Origin: Cheiracanthium punctorium
Taxonomy: Eukaryota > Arthropoda > Arachnida > Araneae > Cheiracanthiidae
Assembly: GCA_038373885.1 (NCBI GenBank)
Contig: JAWZYV010013285.1
Span: 930,001 to 994,000, forward strand
Length of the DNA stretch: 64,000 nt
Reading direction: 5' to 3'
Below, piece by piece: positions 33,942 to 49,600 of the stretch. A program made the position numbers and the translations under genes. Below the pieces are notes generated by a model, which was not told where the DNA came from, made no database searches, and was given only the letters and a program-made list of their open reading frames with translations. How positions within the stretch are numbered: position 1 is the first letter of the stretch; the number at the start of each line of letters is the position of its first letter.

Positions 33942-36900
33942 TATCTGAAAAATATAGTTTTAAGTGTTGGGAAAACAAGTGAAAATGAGATTTATTTTTG
34001 GAAAATCTTTTTTAGCAATTCATTTTTTTAGTATGAAGAAATTTCATAAATTTAACTCACGGTAAAAGAAAAATCAATAGTTCTTTCAGAATAAATACAA
34101 GATAAGTTAAGCAAATGTAATATTTAAAAATACGCAAACGTTTTTATGAAGAAATAAAATGCAGTAATACGCAACCCAATACTTAGCCTGTCTAATAAAA
34201 ATATTACATAATAATATTTCCCACGAATACAAAATTATTCATTACTTTGGGGAAACAATACACACTGACTTTGGACTTTAATTAAAAAAAACTGCTTTAA
34301 CATTTAAAGTAACAATCATCTATCTTTTCTTTTTCCCTTAGACACTTACTGTAATATATTTGTCAATAAATATTTCAAATCTTTGAGGTACTTTAAACGA
34401 TTACATAAGAAAAGTTTTATCTGCACTTGGATTTTAAATCTGCCTTTCTATTCACTTGGGGAATACACCACATCAACACCACGTTATCATTTTTTAACGT
34501 CTCAGAGGCATTCAAAGGAGAAGAGATTTTTGCTTAAATGTGAAAATCATTTGGAAGAAACCGAGAGAAAAAAATACATTTATTCAATGGTTTAGATTTT
34601 CTGTGTTTGGCGAAAGTCACTCATGTAGGTTTAAGGAAAGTATACCTGGTTTGAACGGCCCTAATCTATTGCTAGATTTAAGTGCAATAGAAAAACCACT
34701 AACAAATTATGCAAAAGTAATTAAATAAGTTTTCAAATTTTATGTATCGTAAAACTGCATTAGTAGAGAAAACAAAATATATAAGTTGATGGTCTGGTAA
34801 GATATTGCTAAAATGACGAAGAGAAACCATTGCATAGAATCATTTACATACAGTCATATGCAATATGAAAGTTCTGATAAAGTTTATTGTCAGACATTTT
34901 GAAACAAAGAACCAAGGTATAGATAACATATCTTGTTACAAAAAATAAAAAAATAAATAAAGCACTATTATTATTTGCTCGCATATAAATAATAAGAAAT
35001 TGTGTAGCATCTGTAAATTTAAAAAATGTTTGTAAATAGAACATACATATTAAAATATAATTATGTTTAAAAAATATCATTTATAAAGCCATTTAAAAAT
35101 GATATATATATTATCAGTTACTAAATGTCTATTCTTGTAAAAATTTATTGATTTTACAATGTCTGAAAAAAATTAAAGCTTCTTGAGTGGATGTAGAGAA
35201 AAGTGTTTTCTATTACGACGAACTCAGAAAATTAAAAATACAGTGCTTCCGCTGAATACGCTATCACCCCAATAATTTCTCAACAGAAAGGCCTCTAGTC
35301 ATAAAATTGGGATCTCGGTATAGTAAAGCTGCCATGCGCTATGCAAAAAATGCTGTGAATGAAAATCATAATAAACATATTTTTATGGTCGATTGAGAGA
35401 AAGAGAGCGTGAGAAAACGAAATTTAGATAAAGAAGTTCAGTTTATGTAAATAATAATTTTTATTATTTTAAATTATTATTATTACTGTAACAAGTATTG
35501 AAGAAAAATAATCACAAAATTTCGCTGAATGAGGGCTTTGATAAGTGAAAAAAACAGAGAGCAATATGTTTATATTCAACGCATTTTAATGACAAAAATT
35601 TATTTTCTAGAAAATCAAAATTCCCTATTACAGTTTACCGTTTTTAATGATATTTAAGAAGCTTGCTCAAACGTATGACTCACGCAGTATATTAAAAGTG
35701 TCAACACAAATAGTCCAAATATATTTTGTCCTACACGTTACATTAAATACATTATTCAAGAAATGTTTTACATAAAGTATTACAAAATAAAAACTTACTT
35801 CAATAAAATAAAATTTTTATTTAAAAGTTTTAATTAATTAATACTTTTTTACATGTCAAATTACATTGAGAAGCGAATGCTTTTAGTTTAAAAATTTTCA
35901 TATGGTGTTGAAAGAAAAAAAGATAAAAATAAAATAACAATCCGGTGCACTTTTCTGTTGCAACACTGTGGGAGTTACTCAAAGGATTACTTGTTGCTGG
36001 TTACTTCTTTTCTGTCTTTTTTCCAAGCACAACAACCCCATACAGTATGAAATCTACTTGCTCTAAGTTTTCCAGCTTTGCAAACCAACTACATTATTCT
36101 TTCATGCCGCTCTAAATGAGGTATATTTTGATGCTATAAAACCTTGTCGTTTTATCTAAAACAATTAACTTCCCCTTTTTTCCCCCATGCAGACGATAGT
36201 TTGATTAAAAATGAGGATTCACAAGAGTATTCGATTAATTTTATGGATGACATTGCTGTCCATTGCTGAGCTTCGAGAACCTAAATTATTTTGTACGGCC
36301 AGAAATTGCGAAGAATGGAACAAATATAGGGGTTTTTCTTCAGTATTTAATGACATATTCTAAATAAATCGAATTTCAAATTCAAATCAGTAATGTAAAC
36401 ACTGACATCCTTGAATTTTTCCCGTTTTTTTTTTCTTTCTTTTTTTAACGTGTGATTTTTCTGTATGTGATCTGGATCCTTAGTAAATAGTGCAGAAGAA
36501 TGTTTTGAAGCAACCCTATAGCTTAAAAGAACTTTGATTTTTTTTTTAATGAAACCGTTTTTCAAATGCGCGATCCTACGTTAAAACATATAGGAATTTA
36601 CTTATTACTAAATAGGAACAGCAGCATTCTTTCCTCTAATCTAATTTTTCATGCTTAGCATTTTTTCAGGTAAAAAATTTTATTACACTTCCCGTAAAAC
36701 TGTTTATAGAAAATAAATCTCCATGTAGTTATTATACAATACATCATAAATAATGACCACAAACTATCTCTCTCGCTATAGGCGAACGCGGTATTAGTTT
36801 TATTAGTGGTTTCCAGTAGTCGTAATATCTTTAAAAGCATGAAATCGATTGCTAAGTCTTTTGAGTGCATTTTGCTTGTTTAAGTAATTACATTTTCAGT

Positions 36901-39900
36901 CCTTGTCAAAACGCACAGTTTGTAGATAAACAAAATGATATAATTCAACGCAGATACACAAATCAATAATTTTACCAAATAAAGTAACAAGCCTTCAGAA
37001 GGAATACATATTTATTGACAACACTGGTAACCCAAGACCATAAAATTATGCAAATGTATTTTAATATAATATTGAATGTATGTATATGAATGCTTTCAGG
37101 TTGCATAAATACACAGGGGAAAGTAGAGAGAGATGGGACATTTTTTATAAAAATATATCGTGCAGATTATTTTCTACTTGCGCAACTTCGAAAGTCACCT
37201 TCAAACATATTAACCTATTTTAAAAATATAAATTTGATGATATTTATGAAATAGGAAATCAATATAGGTAATTATATATATTACGTCCCATCTCTCCTTT
37301 ATGTGATGGAGGGATAGGACATGTACTTAAAAGCTGAAATTTGTGCAGAATTTTTATACGTATTCGGTAAAAGTGACAGTGACAGAGTATAATTTGTGTT
37401 CCCTCAAGGTTTGTCGCATATTGTAACAAGCATTCATGAAATTTTCACTAAATGAATACGTGAATGAAATAAATGAAGCGTTGAAACGGAAATAATCTCA
37501 TTTACAATTATTTGGGAAAACTATATATATTAAAACCAGCAATTAAAAAATATGCACAATTCGACAGCTCCATTATACATAAAAAGTAAAATTGAATCGA
37601 TATATTATTAAAGTATGATTACAAACAAATGGCTGCAATGTTTCGATCATGTCCTGAACGTTGGTTAACGTTTTAAAGTTCGTATCAATTCTACATATGT
37701 GTGGATATAATGAAAATGTCGAAGATATTTTATGCATGCAACTTTTAAAAAAATTGAAAACGCATTTTCGAAACTTTTCTTCAGTATTTTGAAGGAAATA
37801 CATAAATAGCGATCTGACAGAGAAATATCCAAAATATCCGATGGATGCTCTCAAATATTTTCAATTCTTCTACATTTCATTTTTTCTCATTTCGCGATTT
37901 TTCTTGAATATATTTCGAATCCACACACAAATCAAACGGCACATTATGGGAATTTTAACACCTGGCGCCGAAGATCGAATGTTTTCAACATTAGCAAACC
38001 TCCGTACACGCAGTGAATTATCGAAAAACGCGATTTCCCTTCCGCGGTGTCGCATATTCATCATGAGAACAAACGCACTTTGATATATTTCAAATATTTA
38101 TTTAAACGTCACCAGTATGTTTTCTGTATGATTAAACGCTCGTTCTAAAGTAAAATCAAATTATCCAATTTTTCATCATGCTGAGAGAATTCATATATAT
38201 ATTTTTTTCTTTTTTCACATCGGATCAATACTTTAACCATATAATAATATAGATTTTTTTATTGTAAAAATTCTTTTCATAATTTGAACAGACTAATATA
38301 AGGAGAAATTATTAAATAAAGACGAGACTTAGTAAGAGACATTTTAAAATTATTATAGCTTAAAAATTGTTTTTAACAGCATATTTTACCATGCAACTTT
38401 AATTTAAAATACATTATTTATTACAGAAGCAATTCTAGGTATAACCTTAAATTTGAGAATTGAGCTTGAATGCTAAAAGTTTTTAAAAATTTACGGCATA
38501 TAGTTGCATAACCTTCATTTAATATTACTTTAAATAAAAATATCATCACATAACACATACAAAAAAGGCTTTTTTAAAGTTTTAGGAATTTGAATAATTG
38601 ACATCTATTTACATCTAAACTATTCAATATAGAAGGAACTGGAAAAAAACTATTCAATTAATATACATAAAAATAGAAAAATATATTGTTTTTAAAAAAT
38701 ACATTTAATTAGTGTAACTTCTAAGTTCTCGTTTCTAGTTACATTATTAACGGAAAATTATACATGTACTAGACATCAAGAAGCTTAACATTTTTTTGCA
38801 TTTCTTATCCAGAAAAAAAAAAAAACGTGTTAAAGCATTTTCTGATTAAATAGCAACTTGTATCAAACGCAAATTTGTCTATCCATATGAATGGCTGGAC
38901 CATTTTTTAAAAGTTTTATGCATGTTTGTTTATTTTATTATAATATATAAAATGTTTAATATTGACACCACAGTTGGACAGTTATGAATAATTTTCTGGG
39001 AATTAAGATCAATATAGAGTTATCATGAGTTAACATATTAAATTTTCAGAATAAACTAAACAAACAAAAAAGAGCATAACATCTAATAAGTAGTGTATTG
39101 TTAAAATTATGTAAGTCATTGACATACATACATTATGGATATAAATATATAAAAATAATGTAAGTAACTTGTAAGTTTTACCTCTTTGATAAGCTGGGAA
39201 TGTCTGTATCAAACTGGACACTTTAAAATACATTATAATACTTATTTACTACTAAAATACATTACAATAGTTATTATAATACTTATTTAAGACACATTAT
39301 AATACTTATATTTCAAGTGAAGATTTTGTTTGCTCAAGTCCATGTATAACTGTTCACAAAAATAATCAACCCTAACAAAACTCTCTACGTAAGAAGTTAA
39401 AATAAGTCCCAAGTACCTCTTCAGATCATATTTAGGGGATATTTATATTAAGCTGCATAAATACGTAACAAAGGAAAATAATGTTTGTCAGAATTTCATA
39501 ACATAAACATTCTTAAAATCCAAACAACGCAAGGATTTTTATTATAAAACCATCTCGAGAGAGACAGAGTACAAAATACCGTTACGCATTATCTAGAGTA
39601 AATGGATGTTTACAGATAATTTCCATTAAAAAACTTAAAAGAACAAAGTAGGCATTGAAAGCTTCCTGGAGAAGTCTCCTGAGGTATTTCAGATTTTAGT
39701 CTCTCGTCGCTAAAAAGTAATGCCGGGGATTTTGTCGCTCTAATGGGCTGTTGGATTTTCTTGAACTGGTTAAAAAGCAGCAACACAGAAAAGAAACATT
39801 GGCTTTACAAGAGATCAAAACAAATACCATTCTGTAAAAAAGTGTAAAGTAATGCTTTGTTGGAATTAGAAAATAAAACATATTCTTTATCTCCGATTTA

Positions 39901-42900
39901 GAGAAAATAAACATTGCCAATCAAAGGAATGTTTCGTGCAATTTTAATTGAAAAGACAATCTTGGAAATTTACATTTTTCTACTTTCTAATTATTATGCA
40001 GCAGAGCGTGTATTTTGTATTCCGTTTTACAAATATATTTAGACTGGTTACATTTCTCTACAATCATTCAATAAAAAAACAGGATGTTGAATAAAATATT
40101 TTTGCATTTAAGAAAGTGTTAATAAGTAATCTTAAATGTACTTACTTTTATGAAATATTAAATATCTTAGATGAGTATGCCGTATTGATAATGGGCTTAT
40201 TAAATATTCTGGTACTTCCTCAAATACTCAAATTAATTTTAAAATATCTCATATAAGCTTTAACAATTTATTTTAAAAAGTATAAGAAATACAGAAGGTA
40301 CTATTAAAACTAAAACCTATAATGTGTTTATTGAGAAAAAATGTTAAAAAAATACTTCATAGAAAGTGTAATAGATAATATTACGTTTTCCACGCAGTAC
40401 ATATACATTTGTAAACATGGGGATTTTTTACGTATACATTTGTAATATTACGCTTCCTAAGCAAAATTTTTACATTTGTAAAATGTGGTCATACTTGTAT
40501 TGAACGATCTTTCATTCCTCAAAGGTGAAAGAAACAAATAAAAAATAAATAAAAACAAAAATTCTATAGGCAGCAAGATTAAATAATTAGCTTAGTAATT
40601 ACGTTCAGGTTTAATTCATAACACACCGTTCAGTGTTCCAGAATTACTTGATGTTAATGCATTCGTATTTAAAGCAATACACTTGAAAAATTCCTGATGG
40701 AAAATTCTGCATGATACTTTAGAAACTGATTGGTTAATAACATAATAGTAAAGGTCAAAGCTCACATTCTTTGGGCACATTTTAAAAGCTGTTAAAAATT
40801 ATAATTGCTTCTCCCTTGCAAATGCTTCGTCTTGTGTAAAAGAAATATAAATAGTAAGATATAGCAATAAGGGATCAGATATAGAATGCTACTATATGGA
40901 TTTTCCTGCAAATAGTTCTTATATATAGTACGTATATTACAAGAGAGGCAAACGGACACACCAATATCGTAAATATTTTCCAACTTTGTAAAGTCGCAAA
41001 AAAAAAACAGACATATTAAAAGGAATCTAATACAACTCGGAAGTAATTTCGTTAAACGTTATTTCATTATCCGAAATTACCGCCTATTTCCAAAGGATTG
41101 CTGTATACTTTAACTGAAATTTCCTTTCAAATTATCTCCGTAATTACAATATAGCATGATGATGAATAGCCCTCCTCTGCCATGAACAATGCGGCGAATG
41201 CGCGAAACCATGATAATTAACTGACACGGCGTTCAAAAGGGGGGAATTAGCTGCAAGGAGGAGGAAGCACAAGCGAGAAATTAAGTGGCACAAGTTGATA
41301 GTTGCGTTCTGTGCCCGAAACTACAAATCACTATTGTGTATCGTCAATCCAGCAAAAATTCATCTCCTCGAGAAATTTGCAAGAACGAACCGAGGCCGTG
41401 ACATCTTGAACTGCTGTCATGACTGAAGACGTAATTCTTACCACATGTCTCATTAGATATTTAAAGTGAGATCGGCGCTGAAGAGGTCGCTGCGCTGAAG
41501 AATTGCCAATCGAGCTGTTGATTGAACTTGGCGTGAAGGCTGGCAGTCGAAGGTCCCTTTGGCGCGAAATGAAAGCGAAATGTGTACGACTGAAAGAAAG
41601 TTGCCAGGTGTTAGCAGATGGTGCGAAAATTTACCAAAAACAGTCAATATTTGTGCTAATAAAGAAAGGACATGGGATTTCAAACACAATTTTCGAATAT
41701 TTTGTTAGTATTTTTTTAAATTCAAAACCTTATTTTTATGCACTTTTACTAAAAAAGAAAAAAAAACACACGTGTATTTAATTCCATAGAAAAGTTTAAA
41801 TTATGGGCAAATATATTTTAAAGGTCACAATTTTTCTTCTTCGAATATTACGCAGTAAACAAAAATATAATTATAGACCATATCAGAAACTACCAATTAG
41901 ATTATTTAGCTGATAATTAAACTGATTTAGAACAAGTCTTTAAAAATTCAAAGTAATTTAAATGAATGATATAAAAAATACTATTTTTTGTAGAAATGGC
42001 AAGTATCAGTATTTCATTTCAGTAACTTCTCTAAGAGGCTAAGTTCGTGGAGGGATATATAGAGAGCAAATTTACAATTATCTATCAAGGAATGAAACTC
42101 TAATATTTGAATCATTTTACGAGAAGGTATCAAGTAATTTTTCGTATATCTAGCTGGTTAAACGGCTGAAATTTCGAGGAATATATACTTTTGTGTTTCT
42201 TAAATATATTTGTGAAATTTATAATAAAACTAGACAAAATTATAAATTAGTAAGTATCGATATTTTTTAATCTCTAAAGAAAAATAATTTCTCTGTAAGG
42301 TAATAATCTAGATTCAAATCTCTAAAATGTAAAGAGAGAGAGAGAAAAAAAAAAATCTTAATTTTGTTTTAGAATGCAGCACACATATCAACTTACACAT
42401 TATTTCTAACTAGCATGATCTGTAATTTAGGTGGAGATTAGGAAAACTATAATAAATATTTAATATAATTTAAAGATGAAAATTTGTATAATCTTACGAA
42501 ATAAAATAATCCTGCGACAATTATAATGTTAACTTCAAAAAGTATCACATGTTTAGATAGAAAATACGTATTTTTTAGAACTCGGTACTTCGCAAAATTT
42601 CACTAGCGTTTAGTTTCACCAAAGGAAAATTTTATATGGCCTAAAATTCCATAAAAGTTTAAAATATTATTATTGAGATTGTACAAGTTTATAATAATTA
42701 TGCTCAGTGCATTGGGAATATAAAATCAGAAATTATACCTTTAAAAATAACACATATAATGTGCATTTACTATTTCCTAAAACATTTAAAGATTTTCTCT
42801 TTTGTTAACCACTCTAAACGAAAACACAAAACCTTCAAATAAATATGTATTTTATTTTCCGTATTTATTATTAAAGCCTTCTATTTTAAAATGCAAGTGT

Positions 42901-45900
42901 TTGCATGCTGACCAAGTCAGATTTAAAAGTCTATTCTGAAATATTCAGAAAAATATATATATATAACCTGCAGCCATGCAATTTGCAAAGAATTCACATC
43001 CTGAGAAAAAAAGATAAAAGTATATTTTCCGTTTGAGTAAAGAAAACAAAGTGCGATGAATCATGTTTCGGTATTTTAGCCAAAGGCTGACAGTCAGGCT
43101 TGTATCTTTTCACTTATTTATAAAGTCAATATATGTCAAACTTTGTGAAAATATATCTTATGCCATATCTGTCTGCTTAAAATTTCAATAGCTCATAAAA
43201 TTTTATGCTCGTGTATGAGATTTGAACTTACTTGCAAGAATATTTTAAAGTGGATTGTTTTGTTTTTTAGTCTGGGCGGATAGGGAACTAAATTGTACAC
43301 CCAGAAATATATGTTAGAGCGAATTGCTCTAGTGAATTCTTCATTAAAGATTTTAGAAATCGAGATCCAGAATTTTTTTAATTATAATGTAAAACAAAAG
43401 TTAAAGGAGGTGAAATTTAATAAAGATCATTCGATGTGGCAGTAGTTATACACACAGAAATAGAGTGTAGGACGATCATTGACATATTCTAAAACAGCTA
43501 AACGAAATTTGCCTGTATGATTACGCTGTGAGGCGCAATTATTAAGTTTAGGTTGTGCTTATACGTGCGTTAGCAGTAGACTGCATCAGGATTCGTCGTT
43601 ATGCGCCCATACAGGACGCTTATGTAGCTAATCATTAAAAGGCGGACGAGTATCTTCCTTAGAGAGGCGGAAGCTATTTTACCAAGCTGCCGCTAGTTGA
43701 AGATCATCTTATATCCATGTCCGTGGTTGAAATAGAGCTGTTTCACCTATGTCATTGTTACTACGTCATACCTTAGCAACCAAATTTTTTTCGGTCAAAC
43801 ATTCGCTCATTTGAGAATGGTCATTGGCCGAAAGCGTGGCTTTGTATCCCTAAATATCTGAGTTGAACTAAAAAAAGTTTCAGTGACGTTACGTGAAAAT
43901 ACTCTATTGTATTTCGAAAACATTTTGACTTCTATTGAACGATGCCGTTTCAGTTTAATGAGCAAACTTCTAGAATCTTAACCCACTTTTAAATTACTTG
44001 ATGGATTGTCACCGATTTCTTCAGAAAATTAATAATCTAATACTGTTTAATGATACAAAGTTTCTATCCCCTTTAAAACCGTATATATAAAGATGAACTG
44101 ATCCTGTGTTCATGCATGTTCCTTTATCTTCATTTGACCACGAAAGTAGCTACTCAATTTGGTCTGAAATACAACGCTTAAATTTGTTATTGCAGAATAT
44201 ATCACATATATTTGGTTATAATACTTTTTAAAACATCATAATTATTTTATGGTACAAAACAAATATTGAAAATTGAAAATTTTAATTCTTTGGGAAATTG
44301 TAATTCTTATCTTATTATATTGGTGTAATAAACATGCAATTATCTAGCATATGCAATATGTGACTACAATATTTCTCGTATATAGTTAGTAAAAAAAAGA
44401 CAATAAAAAATGGCACGTTCTGCAGTTGACTTACGTATGCAACTTTCGTAATCTAAGTTTATCAGCCTAAATTTTATCTTATTTCCCTATCAAGAATGTC
44501 ACAATATCTATAAGATAACAATTCCTTAAGTTTCATACGATATTCGAGGAAAACAAATATTTTATGAATAATTACTGATTGTTACTTTTATGTGTATATC
44601 TTACATTCGAAATTACGCTTAATGAGTGCCCAGCTTTCGAACTTGCTAGTTGTATCTAATTAGATAAATCATTGTTTGAAATATCTTCATTTATACAGCT
44701 GGTTTACTGTATTGTTGGTTTGCTCTAGGATTTCAAAAATCTCTGTATAGGTGTTTTGCTGTAGGATTTCGATAAATCGCGTGAAATGCTGCTAGAATCC
44801 TAAATATGTGAGGTACATAGAAATGTTTTTAAATCATGGGCACTTATTAAGAATAAAGCTGCATAAAACATTCACAGACAAAGGTGTAGTACTGCAAATA
44901 TTTCTCCAGAAACTTCATTATATTCTTTTTTTACGCACACAATACCTGTGCCACGCCTGAAAACATTTTCAAAAAATCGAAATTCACTCCTCGAACATAC
45001 CTGAAAACTGATTTTTTTAATATAAAATGCGAAATGCTTGTTGGTTGTACTCATACTACACTAATTTTATAGGCTTCGATGTACAGGAAACACGTGAGAT
45101 AATACCTGATAACCCATATTTGACGAAGTTGCTAGAAAACAGCTGATTTGACATTTTGCTGATTATCTAGGCAGTAGTTTTATTTTGAAGAAATACCTAT
45201 AAATGATGTATACATTAGAGAAGGGGCTGCATTCAGTATGATAACGCTAACTCCGAAATCGATGGATTTACAGTAGTTTTATAATGTCATCTGTTGCCGT
45301 GATCTCCTGGTGATTTTTTAGAGATAAAACCGTTCAACGCAAGTGATATCTTTTGTATAAAGTATCATAAGTATATTGGCAAATTTATTGAAGCAGCCTG
45401 AAAATACATTCTTATACATTATCTATAACATTATTTGAAAGGTTACGGAAAAAAATTCTTGGAATAGACAAGCTGCATCAAGCACCTTCGTTGTTTAGTG
45501 CAATTTAGGTAAAATTCGCATTTAAACTACTAATTGTCCTCGAATGCAAAGAAAAAAATTGATTGCTTTTAAATTTCCTGATCATTTTCATCCAAACAAC
45601 GAAGATGTTAGATTACCGAAAAACACATACAAAATACTTTATCCTTCATATGTAAATTCGTTAGTTGCAATTGGTGAGTAAATGTCTCAATTGGCACCAT
45701 CAAAGGATCATACAGTGTGTCTGGAGTTACACTTTTAATAATTACTTCTTCACTTATAAATCCTTGTTTCTCTTTACTACCTGCTAAATTGCAAGTAATA
45801 TATTTATTTTAAATGATACTAGCATTTCATACCAACAGTGTAAAGCTATAGTTTTATTCCGATAATAATGTTTGGGAGTTTAATGTAAAATTCAAGTTTT

Positions 45901-46572
45901 TGTTTTTACTATAAAATATCTTACCACTAATAAAAAAGGTGCTTTTTAGTAAACGTATGCTTAATTTCAGTAGAAATGAAAGGGTCATTTTGCGGCTACA
46001 ATCAAATTTATTCGCTTTGAGTCATAGAAAAATTCAAAAGAATTCAAAAGAATATTTCATTCATTTCAAAAGAATGTTTCATTCCTGTTTGTGTGTATAT
46101 ATTTCATTCGTGTTTGTGTGTATGTGTTTCATGTATTTTCTCAAACATGTAAATTTCTCAAACGCATGCTCTAATTCACTGACGTGTATATAGAGGGAGG
46201 GGTTAGGAAGTTTGAACCCTTCCTCGTTAATCGACCCACAAACAATAATCAGAGCTAAGTACTCACCGTTTTAATTCGTCGCTCAAGACAATATATGGTA
46301 AAATACATACATAAATTTTGAAAATTTTATATTAAGATTAAAAAATACACACACAAGCAAACATATATATTAATGACTATGTCATTTTATCTCTCATCCC
46401 CTTTGTTGAAAATTGTCACAAAAATGTGTCACAAAAATGCTTCATAAAAATGCGACATAAAAGTATGCGACATAATTTTACACATATTTAAATACTATTA
46501 GTTCACAACAGCTTTAATCTATTGTTACAATATTTCGCAAGCTGTAGAATATGCATCACACATATTTTTCTA
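33942..46572. other. Long AT-rich non-coding stretch
   Basis: No gene, RNA or complete element is supported. Short low-complexity tracts are common. Two patches are GC-richer and unexplained: 41160-41660, and 43430-43860. A weak inverted pair AGAGATGGGACA / TGTCCCATCTCT-like lies at about 37128-37141 and 37286-37298. The open frames are short and AT-driven. Confidence 0.55.
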
Positions 46573-46600
46573 TACACATACACACACACACACACATACA
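46573..46600. repeat. (CA)n microsatellite
   Basis: About 12 CA units with two TA interruptions. A 12-G run follows at about 46714-46725. Confidence 0.85.
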
Positions 46601-49600
46601 ATCATAAAAATTTCAACATAGGGTTACTAGGCGGAATACACGACAGAATAGAGATAAAATTACATAATCAATTAATATCGTTTTAGTATGACAATAATGA
46701 AACTAAAAAATTAGGGGGGGGGGGTTCAGGGGGTCTACCCCTGACGAGGCTCGAACAACCGAGTTATATGTATATCTATGTATACTGAAAATTTTATAAT
46801 TCAAAGCATAACAAATATAATTTACTGTCAAGAATGAAAGAATTTTTAGTCCAATTGAAAATGTTTAAATGTTTACCGGATATTTATATTCAATACGAAT
46901 ACTGAAATTTATTGTCAATCAAATCTGTCAATCAATGTACATCAAATAATGAAATTTACTGTCAATCAAATCTTATAGTAAGAATGGACCTCCCCGCAAC
47001 TTTAGCTGGCTTTCACCCATGAGAAAGCTATAACTACGCCCGTGCTCTAATGACATGCGTTCTTAGAACTTCTGAGAAGAATAAACTAATATTCATATTA
47101 TTTAGGGAATATTTATGCACATTTATTCATGCTATACTGAGCAGAAATTCTCAAGATCAAAGCAGTTTTGAAAATACGAGTAAACATCTTTACTTCTTTT
47201 TATTGATATTGGATATGATAGTCATGGTAGTATCTTACATAACATGGAAATATTGGTTATGTGAAATCAGCATATGTTTGTTTAGCATTTGTAGGTTCAT
47301 TACTCAGCAACATTTCCCAATATTTTCCTGACAAGCAACGTTGCGTAATTTAATCTATGTTATTGGAATTAAAAATAATAGATACAGTTGGTACAAAACG
47401 TAATACATTTTGTAATAAAATGTAACATTAAAATGGTTGTTTACTCTCTACATTAAATGATACGAATATTGTATATAATGAGATATTTTGATAAGAACTC
47501 GCAACAATGTTCGATTTTGCAAAGAGCGTATAATCTAAATTTAATATAAGTTTAAAAGAAAATTAAATAAAAAGGCTACATTGAAAAAACTGAATACGTT
47601 CTTTCAAAACTGAATTCTAGAGTTTATGCAAGAGAAATTCACTTTAACATCGCACAGCATTATTCATATACTGTAACTTTTAAAGTCTTTACTTTTTTAG
47701 ATAAAATAATAGCTATGGCTGAAACAAACGCGTACCGAACACAAAGAGAAAATTATATTTTTATGACATGGTCTGAATTCAAATGTTTGTCCTCTTTCAA
47801 TGGAATCTTATGAGACTGACTGAGAATAGATTTTTGTGTATTATCCGTTAAGTGAGAAAATTTTTATATTATATAGTATTTCTCAGATGGATAGTCTTAA
47901 CTAATGGCTTTGCACTTTCCTAAAATATATGTTAAAACTTTGAATTCAATTGCACAAAAAACCTTTACTTATCATTTTCTCATAGAAAATTTGGGAAGTG
48001 AGTGACGTTCACCCGTAGTAAAAATGGTGGTTTGGAATTTTCTTTCTTTTTTTTCTTTTACATATATTTACTTTGAGAATTTAGAAAACACAGAAATTAA
48101 TAATTTTATTTTTAAGAGTATAATGAAGGAGAGCACCATATGTGATGCAGTTCATTATGTATTTTTAACTGACGCAAATTTCAATTTACTTATTCTAAAT
48201 TCAATACATTTTGTCATTTTTAATTCTTCTCTTTCACTCTGTTCAGTTTTTTCCTTCCATTTTAGATTTTTTTTCTGTTGAAGCAGCCTTTGCCTGCTTG
48301 CCGTAGTTGCTTTTTGTAGTTAATCTCTCCAAAGTTTTACCTCGATTTTCAATAAAATAGCTTGGGTAGCTTTCACTTCGTAACCATCCGCAATTGGCGA
48401 GTCAACACTTAAAAATTATTACATCTAATTTACGCCTACCTATCCACTGTCGTTACATAAATTTGGCGAGTTAATTGACGAACGTTCTCTCTTCATTCTT
48501 GCGCCAAATTGGCTCGCATTGCTCCTATACTTTTTTCGCTACTCCACTTAATTTGCCTTTCTGCAATCCCTTTTTTTCTGATCAGTTACGATCCACCGTT
48601 ATTTTAAATGTATTTTCTTCTTTCTTTTAATAAACCAATTTGATAGACAAACCAACTCTTGACTGTTATTTAGATAGTCACGATCTGAGTTATTGCATGA
48701 TAAGCCGAACTCAATTTCTTTTAACATTTAAATTTCTTTATCAAGTATGCCATACGATACTTGTTTTGTTATCATTAAAAAATATATTTTAAAGAAATTT
48801 TTATTTTAGGAACGAGAAAATATATACCTGGGATTAATAAAATGAATCTTTCTTCCTAAATTCCTAAATTTCTAAATGGCAAGTTTGATGTTTCTGTTTA
48901 AGAACGTTAATTAGAAAACCTTATCTGTAAATTAAAAATATGAAAAAAAATTGTATTAAAATTACCGTGTACTCTGAAAGTGTATTTTTATTTATTTATG
49001 GCGCGTGATTTTCTTTCAATGAGTAACTTTCATTTTATATGTCCGAAAATGAAAAAAAAAAGAAAAAAAAACATCGGACTACACTACTGTTTACCATAAA
49101 ATCATAGTCAGTATCGTGTTATAATAATCTTCTTGAAAACTCTTTACTTAAGCTTATAAGAGGTACTGATGCCAAAGTCTCTTCAAGAATTACGTAAATC
49201 TGGATGATTACCAAAGAAGTACTTACTAAGTTAATTTCCTTGTTCGACCGAATCATCTAATTTGAAACAAGTAACTACTATTTGAACTTCCAAAGTGTTC
49301 GTCGGGCATTTCATTTAATGAAAGCACCTTATTGCTAATACAGTGGATTTGTTATAGGTAACTTTCACGTAATTAAGCGAGGACTACGGATCAAATCTAT
49401 GATTAAATCGATAACAGCATCTAGTTAATTTTCGGTGTTATAATCATTCTCATTTTCATTATCCCAGAAGCTGATTTTGTGACAGAGCTCAATCGGGAAC
49501 CTTTTTGACTACAGTTGTTTTTACTGTTAAAAGAAAAACTTCTACCCAATCTTTTTCATGCCAAGTGTACTGTTGTCAAGTATAGACAGAAGGTGGTTTT

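Noticed and set aside
37117..37315. Inverted pair GAGAGATGGGACA ... GTCCCATCTCTCC as a MITE
   Set aside because: The arms match for only about 12 bp, the sequence inside and outside does not continue the symmetry, and there is no target duplication.
41160..41781. GC-richer patch with a 92-codon frame as a gene
   Set aside because: A plus frame from 41503 uses a non-ATG start and ends in a lysine-rich run encoded by poly-A. A 78-codon frame overlaps on minus, and no family is recognised.
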